DNA of 64,000 bases from contig WQWI01000001.1 in assembly GCA_009785425.1 (NCBI GenBank), forward strand, positions 62,001-126,000, read 5' to 3'. Below, piece by piece: positions 16,442-26,435 of this stretch; the first letter of the stretch is position 1; every line of letters starts with the position of its first letter. The position numbers and the translations under genes were made by a program. The stretch is from Bacteroidales bacterium. GTDB taxonomy: Bacteria > Bacteroidota > Bacteroidia > Bacteroidales > P3. The notes under the pieces were generated by a model that did not search any database, was not told the origin of the DNA, and saw only the letters and a list, made by a program, of their open reading frames with translations.

Positions 16442-19264
16442 TTAAAAATTGTATTGTTCTCTGTGTGTTCGTCTTCTGTCATACTTCATCACATCGCCAA
16501 GCATATTTGAATTGAGCCTGATACCGAAACTCCATTCTCTGAACTGTCCGAACGGAGCCCATGTAAACGTCATTGTCCAACAACACAGATCTCGCGTGAC
16601 ATTGAACATGGTATGAGCTAATTGTCGATTGGTAAAATCGTATCCGGAAGTGAATGAAATATGCCATTTATCCGTCAAATTGACATGACCGCTGAACGAT
16701 AAAGTTTGCATAATCGTTCGATCATAATCTCTCCAAACCACAGATTCTCCAACTAACGGACGTCCCCAAATGTCAGTTCGTTGATAGCCGGGACGGAAAT
16801 TGCCTCTATAATTGATGTTGTAACTCACATTCAACGACCATTGTGGAGCAAACGTTGCCCGTTGCATAAAAATATCATCGCTTCCGGCTCCTTGCTCGGC
16901 TCTCTCTGCTCGATCTCTAGAACTTCTAGACCAACTAAAACCTGTACTCATACCTTCGCTTTCTCGCAATAAAAATCTTCGTCTACCCTCGCTCGGTTGT
17001 TGCCACATAAACGTGTTGATACGTGTGATACGAAGAGCACCTCCCGGTAAAGTATCTATCGCTCGAGCATACATATCAAATCGAGCATTGAAATTAATAG
17101 AGAGGTTTCCAAAAAGTCTTGTTGAGCCTGACACGTTGATAGGTGCCCAGTTCAAAGAATCCGCCGCAAGATTGTACGATGTGGAAATTTGCAATCGATC
17201 AATCAGTCTAACTCTCCGTTCTCCTCTAACCGTATCACTTCGATCTCTAACTTTCATCTCAAAGTTGTTGCCAAGTGAGAAATTTATACTTCCGCTTAGC
17301 CCTCCGGTTGGAAATCCGGCCGGACTTCCATCAAACAAATTATACCGTGTATATGTTCCGTCTAAATCTTGAAAATAACGAAACCCGGATCTATATCCTG
17401 CTCGCCCTTCAACAAAATCCGGACTAATCGAAAAACCGATACTCGGTGTTGCAACATGTCGAAACGCTCGGATAGGTCCACGATTGAATCGAGAAATACC
17501 AAATAATGTCGTACTTAAAGATGTTGTATAACTGTAACTTCGCGATGCAAAAAACCCATGTTCGGTATGAATAATTGCGTTTCTCTGAACATTGGGAATA
17601 GTATCTATTCTGATTAGTTCGTCGTTCTCGTCAAATATATTCTCATATCTAAAGCCAATTGTATCCAAGCCTCTGTGATTTTTTCTAAAATTCCAATGTT
17701 CGGTTAGTTGTATCGAATGGCTCCAGTTTACATGCCCATTGAGAATCCTTATATTCAAATCCATCGGGATATTGTGTCTCATGCCGTTTACCATATCTTG
17801 AAATATCTCCGGTATCCAAAACGCACTATCGTTTCCGCTTACTCTATTTACGGCATTCATAGAGTATCCGATTCTAAAACTTTCGTACCATCTTCGAGCT
17901 CCAACCTGGACTCTGCGTTGAAACGGGAAAATAGGTCTCATCGAAAGATTGACGGAAGGGAGCGTTGCGTTTATATTACCTGTTGTGATGTTGTAATCCA
18001 AACTTGCGGTTGCAGCAAGGTTAAAACGACCAAAACGCAGTTGATAAGCGATGTTTGAAGTGGACTGATTGTTAAAGTGGTCGGCGATATTTAAGCTATA
18101 CCGTTGTGAGGCGGTATTAAAAAAGTTTACACTCGCAGAAAACGAACTGTTTTGGTTAGCTTCCGGAGCCTGTGAGTGGGTCCAACCCAATCGAAAGCTC
18201 CTGGTTTGTCCGAACGCATGCGGTCCTTCCATTACACCTCTCTCACCACTCGGCACCATTCCAAGACTAATGTTGAAGTTGCCGCTAAATCTGTAACGAA
18301 GTGCGTATTGCCAAGTGTTTCGGAGTGCCCAGTCGCCACGCGAATAGATGTCTCCTTCTATTCTCCAATGTACAAAATCGTTGATTGCCCAATAAAATCC
18401 ACCACCTCGAAGGAAAAAGCTCGCATTTTGACCGTGAGTTTCGCCATACGTTGGAACAAGTATTCCCGATGCGTACCGACTTGTATTTGGAAACAGTCCG
18501 AATGGTACGGCAAGCGGAGTCGGCACATTATTCAAAAACATCATGGCTCCACCTGTAACTACTTTATCGTTAGGTATAATTCTGGCACGACGTGCAACTA
18601 TATACCAATGCGGATCTTCCAGCGGACAAGTCGTGAAACGTGCTCGCTGTACGAAAGCCGTATTATCCGGAAATTTTTTCACCCTTTCACCGTGAATAAA
18701 CATTTCGTCTTCTTGAGTTATGATGTATCGGATACGAGCCTTTCTTGTTGCAAGATTGTAAGTCAACTCTCGGGCTTCAAACGTTTGTCTGGAATCTCTG
18801 AAAAAAGGACGGTCAATCTCTTGTCCAAGCGAGTCAACCCTCGGAAAAGCACTCAACTCATCTCTATCGAAATGCACATTTATTCTTGCTGCTGTCAGTT
18901 CAATATCTTGATAGTTGACTTGTGCTCTTTCGAAAAGATGGACCGTATTTGTTCGTAAATCAAAAAAAATCGAATCTTGGGCTTGATAGTCAATTCTACT
19001 TTCAATTGCAGATTGCGAACGTGGTATCGAAGGGCGGTTTTCCTCTAAATTTACAGTATCATTCGGAAGTAAGGCAAGAGTATCGTTTTGGATGGAATCT
19101 TGATAATCGTTCTGCACTCCGGCAACGGTATCTTCGCCAAATACCAAACAAGGCATGGCAACACATAATATGAACGATATTAAAATTTTTCTCAGCAATT
19201 TCAAAAATTTTCGTATCTTTGCAGGGTTAAAATAAACTACAAAGATAAGCATTTTTTGCGACAT
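16442..19264 (-). CDS. LptD-like outer membrane LPS-assembly protein
   Basis: OstA-like N-terminal region (IDYQAQDSIFFDLRTNTVHLFERAQVNYQDIELTAARINVHFDRDELSAF) and a long beta-barrel-like C-terminus. Start uncertain; the 19444 start would run across the divergent amidase start. Confidence 0.75.
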   Translation of the reverse strand: MSQKMLIFVVYFNPAKIRKFLKLLRKILISFILCVAMPCLVFGEDTVAGVQNDYQDSIQNDTLALLPNDTVNLEENRPSIPRSQSAIESRIDYQAQDSIFFDLRTNTVHLFERAQVNYQDIELTAARINVHFDRDELSAFPRVDSLGQEIDRPFFRDSRQTFEARELTYNLATRKARIRYIITQEDEMFIHGERVKKFPDNTAFVQRARFTTCPLEDPHWYIVARRARIIPNDKVVTGGAMMFLNNVPTPLAVPFGLFPNTSRYASGILVPTYGETHGQNASFFLRGGGFYWAINDFVHWRIEGDIYSRGDWALRNTWQYALRYRFSGNFNISLGMVPSGERGVMEGPHAFGQTRSFRLGWTHSQAPEANQNSSFSASVNFFNTASQRYSLNIADHFNNQSTSNIAYQLRFGRFNLAATASLDYNITTGNINATLPSVNLSMRPIFPFQRRVQVGARRWYESFRIGYSMNAVNRVSGNDSAFWIPEIFQDMVNGMRHNIPMDLNIRILNGHVNWSHSIQLTEHWNFRKNHRGLDTIGFRYENIFDENDELIRIDTIPNVQRNAIIHTEHGFFASRSYSYTTSLSTTLFGISRFNRGPIRAFRHVATPSIGFSISPDFVEGRAGYRSGFRYFQDLDGTYTRYNLFDGSPAGFPTGGLSGSINFSLGNNFEMKVRDRSDTVRGERRVRLIDRLQISTSYNLAADSLNWAPINVSGSTRLFGNLSINFNARFDMYARAIDTLPGGALRITRINTFMWQQPSEGRRRFLLRESEGMSTGFSWSRSSRDRAERAEQGAGSDDIFMQRATFAPQWSLNVSYNINYRGNFRPGYQRTDIWGRPLVGESVVWRDYDRTIMQTLSFSGHVNLTDKWHISFTSGYDFTNRQLAHTMFNVTRDLCCWTMTFTWAPFGQFREWSFGIRLNSNMLGDVMKYDRRRTHREQYNF
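19214..19221 (+). promoter_or_regulatory. Bacteroidetes -7 type promoter element (TATCTTTG) for the amidase
   Basis: cgTATCTTTGcagg 42 nt upstream of the amidase ATG. Confidence 0.6.
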
Positions 19265-20477
19265 GAAAAAATACAAACTCAAACTTGTGGGAAAATGGGT
19301 TGTTTTTGTCTTGTTTTTAGGGCTCAGCAGCGGTCTTTTAGCAAACTCAAGACCTTGGGTGGTCGTGATTGACCCCGGACACGGCGGAAGAGACCCTGGA
19401 GCCGTCGGACGAATCTCGAGAGAAGCCGACATCAATCTTGCCATCTCTTTGGGACTTGGAAGAAAAATTCAAGAAAATTTGAGTGATGTAAACGTCCATT
19501 TTACACGAACGGAAGATGTGTGTGTACCCCTTTGGCAGCGTCCGCAAATGGCAAACAGACTCAATGCCGATTTGTTTATTTCCATTCATGTCAATTCCAG
19601 CAATCACAGAAGGGGTACGCCTTATCCACGAGGATTTGAAACCTACGTGATGGGATTACACAGAACTGCCGAAAATCTTGCTGTTGCTCAAAGAGAAAAC
19701 GCGTCAATTTTTTTAGAGGAAAATTATGCCTATTTTTATCAGGGATTTAATCCGAATTCACCGGAAGCATACATCATTTTTTCATTGTTTCAGAGTGCTT
19801 ATTTGGAGCAAAGTTTGGATTTTGCATCACGCCTGCAGGCTCATAAAGCCAAGCATATTCCGTCGGTATGCAGAGGCGTAAAGCAAGCAGGATTTTTAGT
19901 ATTGCACGGTACAACCATGCCTGCAGTTCTGACCGAAATAGGATTTATCAACAATCCCGAAGAAGAAAGATTTATGAATTCGCCGGAAGGTCAGGAAAGA
20001 ATCATACGAGCGTTGTTTGACGCATTCAAGGAATATAAACAAGCCGTTGACAGACTTGGCGGTCGTCTCGAAATAGCAACTGTACAACTCGATACTGCAA
20101 GACCAACAGTTGCCACAGTCGAACGACTTTTCCCGCCTTCTCAGACATCAACACAAAGCACACCGGCACACGTTTCAGCAAATAATCCCCCGCAAAATCC
20201 TAATCCGAAAATTGTTTACAAAGTTCAGTTTGCTTCATCATCGGTGGAGATTCCGTTAACTGACCCAAGGTTTAGAGGCATTGAAAACCCGGGCATATAC
20301 TTCCATCAAGGTGCTTTCAGACTCACAGCAGGTGCTGCAAGTTCGACGGAAGAAATCACACCGACATTGCGAGAAATACAAAATAGAGGCTATCAAGATG
20401 CTTTTATTGTAGTATTCAAAGACGGGGAACGTATTACAACAGCAGAGGCTTTGCGAATTTTACAAAGCCGAAATTAA
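19263..20477 (+). CDS. N-acetylmuramoyl-L-alanine amidase (Amidase_3)
   Basis: VVIDPGHGGRDPGAVGRISREADINLAISLG...SIHVNSSNHR...PAVLTEIGFINNPEEERFM; TATCTTTG promoter at 19214. Confidence 0.9.
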   Translation: MKKYKLKLVGKWVVFVLFLGLSSGLLANSRPWVVVIDPGHGGRDPGAVGRISREADINLAISLGLGRKIQENLSDVNVHFTRTEDVCVPLWQRPQMANRLNADLFISIHVNSSNHRRGTPYPRGFETYVMGLHRTAENLAVAQRENASIFLEENYAYFYQGFNPNSPEAYIIFSLFQSAYLEQSLDFASRLQAHKAKHIPSVCRGVKQAGFLVLHGTTMPAVLTEIGFINNPEEERFMNSPEGQERIIRALFDAFKEYKQAVDRLGGRLEIATVQLDTARPTVATVERLFPPSQTSTQSTPAHVSANNPPQNPNPKIVYKVQFASSSVEIPLTDPRFRGIENPGIYFHQGAFRLTAGAASSTEEITPTLREIQNRGYQDAFIVVFKDGERITTAEALRILQSRN

Positions 20478-20487
20478 GTCATCACGT

Positions 20488-21387
20488 ATGAAGATATCCA
20501 AAGAAATAAAAATTGCGATTGTTTCCATTGCAACAATTATAGCGTTCATTCTCGGAGCAAATTTTTTGAAAGGGCGAAACTTTTTTAAACCCGAAACAAC
20601 GTTTTTTGCCTTTTTCGACAATGCCAATAATCTGACACCATCGGCTTCTGTGTTTTTCAGAGGCATGAATGTCGGACGTGTCACCCGCCTGGAGTTTACC
20701 GGTGCGGAGAATCCTCAAATTAGAGCAACAATCGTGATTAACGAGCGTTTAAGTGTTCCAAAAAATTCTGTTGCGCGCATTGCCGTAGGCGATTTGTTCG
20801 GAACAAGAATTATTGAGCTAATGTTTAGTGACGAAACAGAGTTTTTGAGAAACGGCGACACGTTGATTGGCGAAATAGAAACGGGTTTTATGGAAGAAAT
20901 TGCAACGCAGCTAATGCCCGTTGCGAGTAGAGTCGAGAGTTTAGCAATATCTTTAGATTCGCTGGTCATGACGATGAATGCGATGTTCAACGAACAAGCA
21001 CAACAGGAAATTCAAAACAGCATTCAAGATCTGAGCATATCGCTGAACAATGCGAGAAACCTAACCTCAACAGCAAATAGAATGCTGGCAGATCAACGCG
21101 AAAATGTGAACGAAATTCTCACAAATTTTGCAGAAATCAGCAATAATCTGAACAATGTAGATTTTGCAAGCACTGTGAACTCTCTGCAAAACACACTTGC
21201 TCAAGCCGACACGCTGATCCAACGACTAAACGAAGGTGAAGGCACATTAGGGCTGCTTTTGAATGACGAAAGACTTTACGAAGAGTTGACCAATTCTGCT
21301 GCAAATTTGAGCCGACTTTTGGAAGATTTGAAGACCAATCCGAGACGTTATGTAAATTTCTCGCTATTCGGACGAAATCGGGATTAA
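20488..21387 (+). CDS. MlaD/MCE domain protein
   Basis: MKISKEIKIAIVSIATIIAFILGANFLKG...VFFRGMNVGRVTRLEFTG...VPKNSVARIAVGDLFGTRIIEL. Confidence 0.85.
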   Translation: MKISKEIKIAIVSIATIIAFILGANFLKGRNFFKPETTFFAFFDNANNLTPSASVFFRGMNVGRVTRLEFTGAENPQIRATIVINERLSVPKNSVARIAVGDLFGTRIIELMFSDETEFLRNGDTLIGEIETGFMEEIATQLMPVASRVESLAISLDSLVMTMNAMFNEQAQQEIQNSIQDLSISLNNARNLTSTANRMLADQRENVNEILTNFAEISNNLNNVDFASTVNSLQNTLAQADTLIQRLNEGEGTLGLLLNDERLYEELTNSAANLSRLLEDLKTNPRRYVNFSLFGRNRD

Positions 21388-21390
21388 ATC

Positions 21391-22590
21391 ATGTTTACAA
21401 TCGGTATTTTCGGACGACGAAATGTTGGTAAAAGCTCCCTCATCAACGCTCTGACTGAACAAAATTTAGCCATTGTTTCCGACATTGCCGGAACAACCAC
21501 CGATCCTGTCAAAAAATCCATCGAATTGTCTCACATCGGAAAGTCTGTAATCATTGATACTGCAGGATTTGACGATGATAGTGAATTGGGCAAACAACGT
21601 ATCGAAAAAACCAAACAGGTTTTACAAACCATCGACTTTGCGATTTTGGTTTTTAGCGAAAATCAATTTGGAAGTCATGAAAACGAATGGATTGAAAATT
21701 TTCAAACGTTTGATGTTCCCTTTATCATTGTTCACAATAAATGTGATTTGGAACCCGTAGGGGCAAATAATTATTTGCCCCTACACCACACCGTTATTGA
21801 CGTTTCCGTAAAAGAAAAAATCAATTTGCAAGCAATTTTTGATGAAATAGTGTCGTCATTCCCGCGTAAGCGGGAATCCCATAGCAAGGGGGTTGCGGAA
21901 CAAGTCCGCAATGACGGTCTTGTGGCTGATTTGATTTCCCCCAACGACATCGTAATCTTGGTTACCCCTATAGATTCCGAAGCCCCCGTTGGGCGTTTGA
22001 TTTTACCGCAAGTGCAAACCATTCGTGCAATTTTAGACGAAAACGCCATCGCAATAACCTGCAAAACCGAGCAACTGCAACAAACTCTCAACACTCTAAA
22101 AACACCGCCCGCATTAGTGATTACCGATAGTCAGGCATTTGCAGAAGTGGAGGCAATTGTTCCAAAAGATTGTAATTTGACAAGTTTCAGTATTTTATTG
22201 GCTCGTCAAAAAGGCGATTTTTCAACCTACTTGAAAGGTACGCCACATATTGGCAAACTAAACGACGGTGACAAAATTCTCATTTTGGAATCGTGCACAC
22301 ATCAAAGCACCTGCGAAAATATTGCTCGTGTGAAACTTCCGAATTTGCTAAAAAAACAAACGGGAAAAACTTTGCAGTTTGACATTATCTCAGGATTATC
22401 TCCACTTCCCGATGACTGGGAGACTTATGCTATGGTATTTCAATGCGGTGCATGTATGATCACACAAAAACAATTGCACAACCGCCTAAAACCCTTTATT
22501 GACAAAGGAATTCCTGTATCTAACTTCGGTATGGCTTTCGCCTACTTGAATGGTATTTTCGAGCGTGCAGTGTCGTCATTGCGAGCGTAG
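21391..22590 (+). CDS. hydF: [FeFe]-hydrogenase H-cluster maturation GTPase HydF
   Basis: GRRNVGKSSLINALTEQNLAIVSDIAGTTTDPVKKSIEL; C-terminal CTHQSTCENIARVKLPNLL and FQCGACMITQKQLHNRLK. Contains two in-frame palindromic insertions, and its stop lies in a third. Confidence 0.93.
   Translation: MFTIGIFGRRNVGKSSLINALTEQNLAIVSDIAGTTTDPVKKSIELSHIGKSVIIDTAGFDDDSELGKQRIEKTKQVLQTIDFAILVFSENQFGSHENEWIENFQTFDVPFIIVHNKCDLEPVGANNYLPLHHTVIDVSVKEKINLQAIFDEIVSSFPRKRESHSKGVAEQVRNDGLVADLISPNDIVILVTPIDSEAPVGRLILPQVQTIRAILDENAIAITCKTEQLQQTLNTLKTPPALVITDSQAFAEVEAIVPKDCNLTSFSILLARQKGDFSTYLKGTPHIGKLNDGDKILILESCTHQSTCENIARVKLPNLLKKQTGKTLQFDIISGLSPLPDDWETYAMVFQCGACMITQKQLHNRLKPFIDKGIPVSNFGMAFAYLNGIFERAVSSLRA
21757..21784. 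repeat. GTAGGGGC palindrome inside hydF
   Basis: gtaggggcaaataattatttgcccctac, perfect 28-nt palindrome. Confidence 0.92.
21854..21916. repeat. CGTCATTCCCGCG...AATGACG element inside hydF
   Basis: 63 nt; translated as SSFPRKRESHSKGVAEQVRNDG. Confidence 0.9.
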
Positions 22591-22646
22591 CGAAGCAATC
22601 CCGTTGTCTTCTGGATTGCTTCACTGCTTTGCAGTTCGCAATGACG
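22574..22646. repeat. CGTCATTGCGAGCG...CGCAATGACG element at the hydF 3' end
   Basis: cgtcattgcgagcgtagcgaagcaatccc...gattgcttcactgctttgcagttcgcaatgacg; contains the hydF stop codon. Confidence 0.9.
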
Positions 22647-22651
22647 GTAAA

Positions 22652-23027
22652 AAAAAACGCTCTCATAAGCCGGGTTCTGTTTCTAATCTGTCATTTATCT
22701 CGACTTGCAATCACTTACAAACTCTATCGTTCGACCCCCCGTCGTCGCCCGAGCCCGGCTTAGCAGACGGTATATTTGAACTTTCAACCCATGAAGTTTA
22801 CCCCAAGCGTTTGTCGCCAAACGTTGCGGGAGCTCTTACCTCCCGTTTTCACCCTTACTCTTCGATGCTTCGGCTATGCTCAGCACATCGCATCTTGAAG
22901 CGGTAATTTTCTGTGGCACTTGTTGTCGTTGCGTTGCAACGCCTTCCCGTTAGGAAGCATGGTGGCTCAGTGTTGCCCGGACTTTCCTCTGCAAAAAATT
23001 ACAGCGACAGATCGGAGCGTTTTTTCT
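22652..23027 (-). ncRNA. rnpB: RNase P RNA (bacterial class A)
   Basis: Minus strand reads 5' AAAAAACGCTC...GCAGAGGAAAGTCCGGGCAACACTGAGCCACCATGC... and ends ...ACAGAACCCGGCTTATGAGAGCGTTTTTTT. P1 closing helix AAACGCTC/GAGCGTTT; both signature ends present. Confidence 0.92.
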
Positions 23028-23081
23028 TATAGCACAAAGATAAGCAAAAAAGATGAAACTGCCAAATTTTTGTGGTAGCTC

Positions 23082-26000
23082 CTAATTTTTCACAATCCGC
23101 TGTATAATCACGTGTTCTCCGGTATAAATTCGAAGAATGAACATACCTTTGGGCAGAGCAGACATATCTAAAACAACATTGTTTGTGTCAAATCTTCGCT
23201 CGCTCACACGACGCCCTCGCAAATCATACACAACCACTCTGTCAATCGGCGTATCGGGCGATTGAATGTAAAGCCTATCCGTTACCGGATTTGGAAACAC
23301 ATAAACCATTTGCGGCTCAACGATTTCAGGAGTGATAGAAGTAGCCTGTGTTTCATTAACTGTGATGTTCAGCGCTATCGTTTCTGTACCGAAATTACTT
23401 GTTATTCTTGCAACGAGTTCGTTATTTCCAACAGACATTATTTGTCGGATTCTATGACTTATCGTGTCTTGCGTAGTTGAAACGAGTAGTTGATCATTGA
23501 AAAACAAATCAAGTCGTGTATGCCTATTGGCAGCAACTCTTACGTTTATGTCCTCGCCCATTTTGATAATTTGATTATCAACGTTTAGCGAGAAATACGG
23601 CGGAACAATAATATCCGGTATTTCGAACCTTGAACCTCTCGTAAACATAGCAAATCTTCCTGGCGGAATGTTGTTGAACTGCCAGTTTCCGCTTGTGATA
23701 TCTATATGAGGAGGAAAAACATCGCAAGCTGGAAATGCGTTGTAATACCTACCGAGTGGCACACTTTGAACAAGTATATTTTGTGTTACTACATCAAGGT
23801 TTGAAACCGCTATCATAGCGTGCTCTCCATTTTGTGAATGCGTCCATCTCAATCTTCCTTGGTTTCCTGTGCCCACCCAGGCAGTTTGTGGAAATCTCAT
23901 AGCAGGGTGTGTTGTTCTAAAATGAATAAGTGTGCTAAACACATTGAACAAGTTTTGGCGACGTGGGTCTTCCAATAAATCCCAAGGAATCGGCATTCGT
24001 CCCGTACGACACTCTTCGCCACCGTGATGCCCTTCGCCGGTGTAGCGATTATAACAAAAATTGATGGGCCAATGATAACCAATTTCGCCAAATTGCCAAA
24101 TCATTCTTGGTCCGGGAGGCGTTGTAAGGAATATGTTTGCCGTGGCGGCCATACGTAGCAACATCTCTGTGGTATCTCTTGGGTTAGGATATCCGTGGTT
24201 ATTGTGTCCCCATTGGTTACTATTATTCAAAACCCGATAAGGCACACGTTGCTCATCGTGGCTTTCCATATAAGAAATGAAATTTCTTCCTGAGTTCCAA
24301 GCATCAACAATATTATAACCACCTTGACCAGTTCCATCACTTGGCCAGCCCATTGCTAACTCAGAAAATGCCCGCCCTGTGTTTCTCCAAAACATCAAAT
24401 CACACCAATACGACATATGATACTCTTCGTCACGATCTGAAAAATGTTCCATAATCAAAAAAGCGTTTGGATTTATCAGACGAACCTGAGATGCATACCA
24501 ACACAGGTTGTTGATACGTTCCTGGTCGAAACGATTCCACTCTGCCATATTGCCGAGCGATTGCCGTTGTGTAAACCCTTTTGAAAGGTCGAAACGGAAG
24601 CCGTCCAATCTGAATTCTTCCATCCAAAACATAATCGCACGACGAACCATATAGCGTGTAAACGGACTGCAATGGTTGAAATTTTCTCCAACACTGAAAG
24701 GGTGGTTTGCAATTTCATTGTGATATGGGCTATTGGGAGAGGGGTATCCGGGTAGGCGATCTCCAGGTCCTTGCCTCCACATTTGCACCGTTGGCGAATT
24801 TCCAAAAGAGTGGCTGTAAACCACGTCCAAAATCACAGCGATATTTCTGCGGTGTGCCTCGTTGATAAATCGTTTCAATTGCTCTCTTGTGCCATAAGCC
24901 TTGTCAACTGCGAAATAAAATGCCGGATTATAACCCCAACTATCATTGCCGTCGAATTCGTTTAGAGGTAATAATTTAATTGCATTCACGCCAAGGCGTT
25001 GCAGATAAGTCAAGGTGTCAAGTAGGGTTTCAAACGACTCGTGATGCAAGAAATCTCTAATCAACAATTCGTAAATCACTAAGTTTTCGCGAGGTGGCGG
25101 CACAAAATTGGTTTCGATCCAAGGGAAAGCCGGTCGGTTGGTTTGCAATACACCTGCAAAACTGTTGCTTCGTGCACCTGCCGGAAACGGCGGAAAACTG
25201 TTGTTAACCGTTGGAGGAATCCAGTGGTCGTTCCAAGGGTCAAGTACTAATTTTGAAAAAATATCTGTCGTTACGATTGTATCATCAACAATGTATTGAA
25301 ACGCATATTTTTTACCGGGCGTAAGCCCTGTAACTGTAAGCCAATAGCGGTCGCGAGGAAAGCGGTCGTTAGGGAAACCTCGCACTTCGCAAGGTCCTCC
25401 CACCGGTGGACTGCTATACCCGACATACCAATAATGACACAACATATTAACAACCAGATCAGCCGGCCAAGGAGAATTGCGTTGGCGTTTCATTTGAAAC
25501 TCGGGTAGTAGCCGCCAATCGTTGAAATCTCCAATCACAAAAATGTGACTTTTATGCGGTGCGGAAACAATGAACGTTACCGCTGTTCCGCACTCGTGAT
25601 AGTTTATACCGTCCGCAAAATCGTAAGGAATAATCGAGTCGAGCGTTTCGCCCCTTACTGCAAAAAAGATACGTTCTGTTTGAGTTAGCTCGCCTAATCT
25701 ACCAACTAATGTTGCGGTGTAGGAGCCTATCGGAAAACTTCCCGAAAACGAAATTATTGTGTCGTTTGCCACTTCGGCAACACGCTCGCTGTTGATATAA
25801 ATCGCCAGATTTGCGGGCTCGCTACTTTCTCCCGAAAACGTTATTTGCTCTCCTTCTACAAAAAGCCTATCGTTTGGTGGGGTTAGCATTCTCACGTTGA
25901 AGTCGGTTTCAAACACCGGAATAGAAATATCGTTGCCATATCCCGGCGGAAACTCCACATTACCTGCACCATTTCTGATAACGAGCATTATTTCCTGTAC

Positions 26001-26402
26001 TCTTTCATCGGGGTCTGTAACATTATAAAATTCACGGACAGAATTAGGTATTACAAATCTCCACACATGCGTTCCGTACGATTCCGGCATACGTTCCATT
26101 CTAAGTTCTTCGTGAGTTGTTCCCCACGGACCGTCAGTTACACCGCCCGGGTTGAATACGTGATTCCATCTACCCGCCGTTGTAACCAATCCGGTGTGTA
26201 CGTACAAAAAATTGTCTGCTCCACCCGTTCCTGTAAATCCTCGCATACTTTCGGGAACACCCGGAGCAGTTGCATCAAAATAGATATGTGTAGGACCGGG
26301 TGCTGCTTCTACAACGAATGCAGGGACAGTCCGAATGGCTTGTTGTGCTACAACGGCGATTCCGCAGAGGAAAAGTGCTAAAGTTAATAAAATCTTTTTC
26401 AT
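23082..26402 (-). CDS. GH13 alpha-amylase family protein with E-set domain and T9SS sorting domain
   Basis: YELLIRDFLHHESFETLLDTLTYLQRLGVNAIKLLPLNEFDGNDSWGYNPAFYFAVDKAYGT, DGFRFDLSKGFT, YMESHDEQRV; E-set HIFVIGDFNDWR; C-terminal VYVFPNPVTDRLYIQSPD...GMFILRIYTGEHVIIQRIVKN. Confidence 0.88.
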   Translation of the reverse strand: MKKILLTLALFLCGIAVVAQQAIRTVPAFVVEAAPGPTHIYFDATAPGVPESMRGFTGTGGADNFLYVHTGLVTTAGRWNHVFNPGGVTDGPWGTTHEELRMERMPESYGTHVWRFVIPNSVREFYNVTDPDERVQEIMLVIRNGAGNVEFPPGYGNDISIPVFETDFNVRMLTPPNDRLFVEGEQITFSGESSEPANLAIYINSERVAEVANDTIISFSGSFPIGSYTATLVGRLGELTQTERIFFAVRGETLDSIIPYDFADGINYHECGTAVTFIVSAPHKSHIFVIGDFNDWRLLPEFQMKRQRNSPWPADLVVNMLCHYWYVGYSSPPVGGPCEVRGFPNDRFPRDRYWLTVTGLTPGKKYAFQYIVDDTIVTTDIFSKLVLDPWNDHWIPPTVNNSFPPFPAGARSNSFAGVLQTNRPAFPWIETNFVPPPRENLVIYELLIRDFLHHESFETLLDTLTYLQRLGVNAIKLLPLNEFDGNDSWGYNPAFYFAVDKAYGTREQLKRFINEAHRRNIAVILDVVYSHSFGNSPTVQMWRQGPGDRLPGYPSPNSPYHNEIANHPFSVGENFNHCSPFTRYMVRRAIMFWMEEFRLDGFRFDLSKGFTQRQSLGNMAEWNRFDQERINNLCWYASQVRLINPNAFLIMEHFSDRDEEYHMSYWCDLMFWRNTGRAFSELAMGWPSDGTGQGGYNIVDAWNSGRNFISYMESHDEQRVPYRVLNNSNQWGHNNHGYPNPRDTTEMLLRMAATANIFLTTPPGPRMIWQFGEIGYHWPINFCYNRYTGEGHHGGEECRTGRMPIPWDLLEDPRRQNLFNVFSTLIHFRTTHPAMRFPQTAWVGTGNQGRLRWTHSQNGEHAMIAVSNLDVVTQNILVQSVPLGRYYNAFPACDVFPPHIDITSGNWQFNNIPPGRFAMFTRGSRFEIPDIIVPPYFSLNVDNQIIKMGEDINVRVAANRHTRLDLFFNDQLLVSTTQDTISHRIRQIMSVGNNELVARITSNFGTETIALNITVNETQATSITPEIVEPQMVYVFPNPVTDRLYIQSPDTPIDRVVVYDLRGRRVSERRFDTNNVVLDMSALPKGMFILRIYTGEHVIIQRIVKN

Positions 26403-26435
26403 ATCAATCGATTTTTGTGTTATTTTTTTCAACGG

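Noticed and set aside
15166-19173. Plus-strand ORFs opposite the FISUMP lipoprotein, ridA and lptD-like genes
   Set aside because: Antisense to well-supported genes with recognisable domains.
22550-22906. 118-aa plus-strand ORF
   Set aside because: Overlaps rnpB antisense and begins within hydF/repeat DNA; codes for repeat peptides such as CHCERSEAI.
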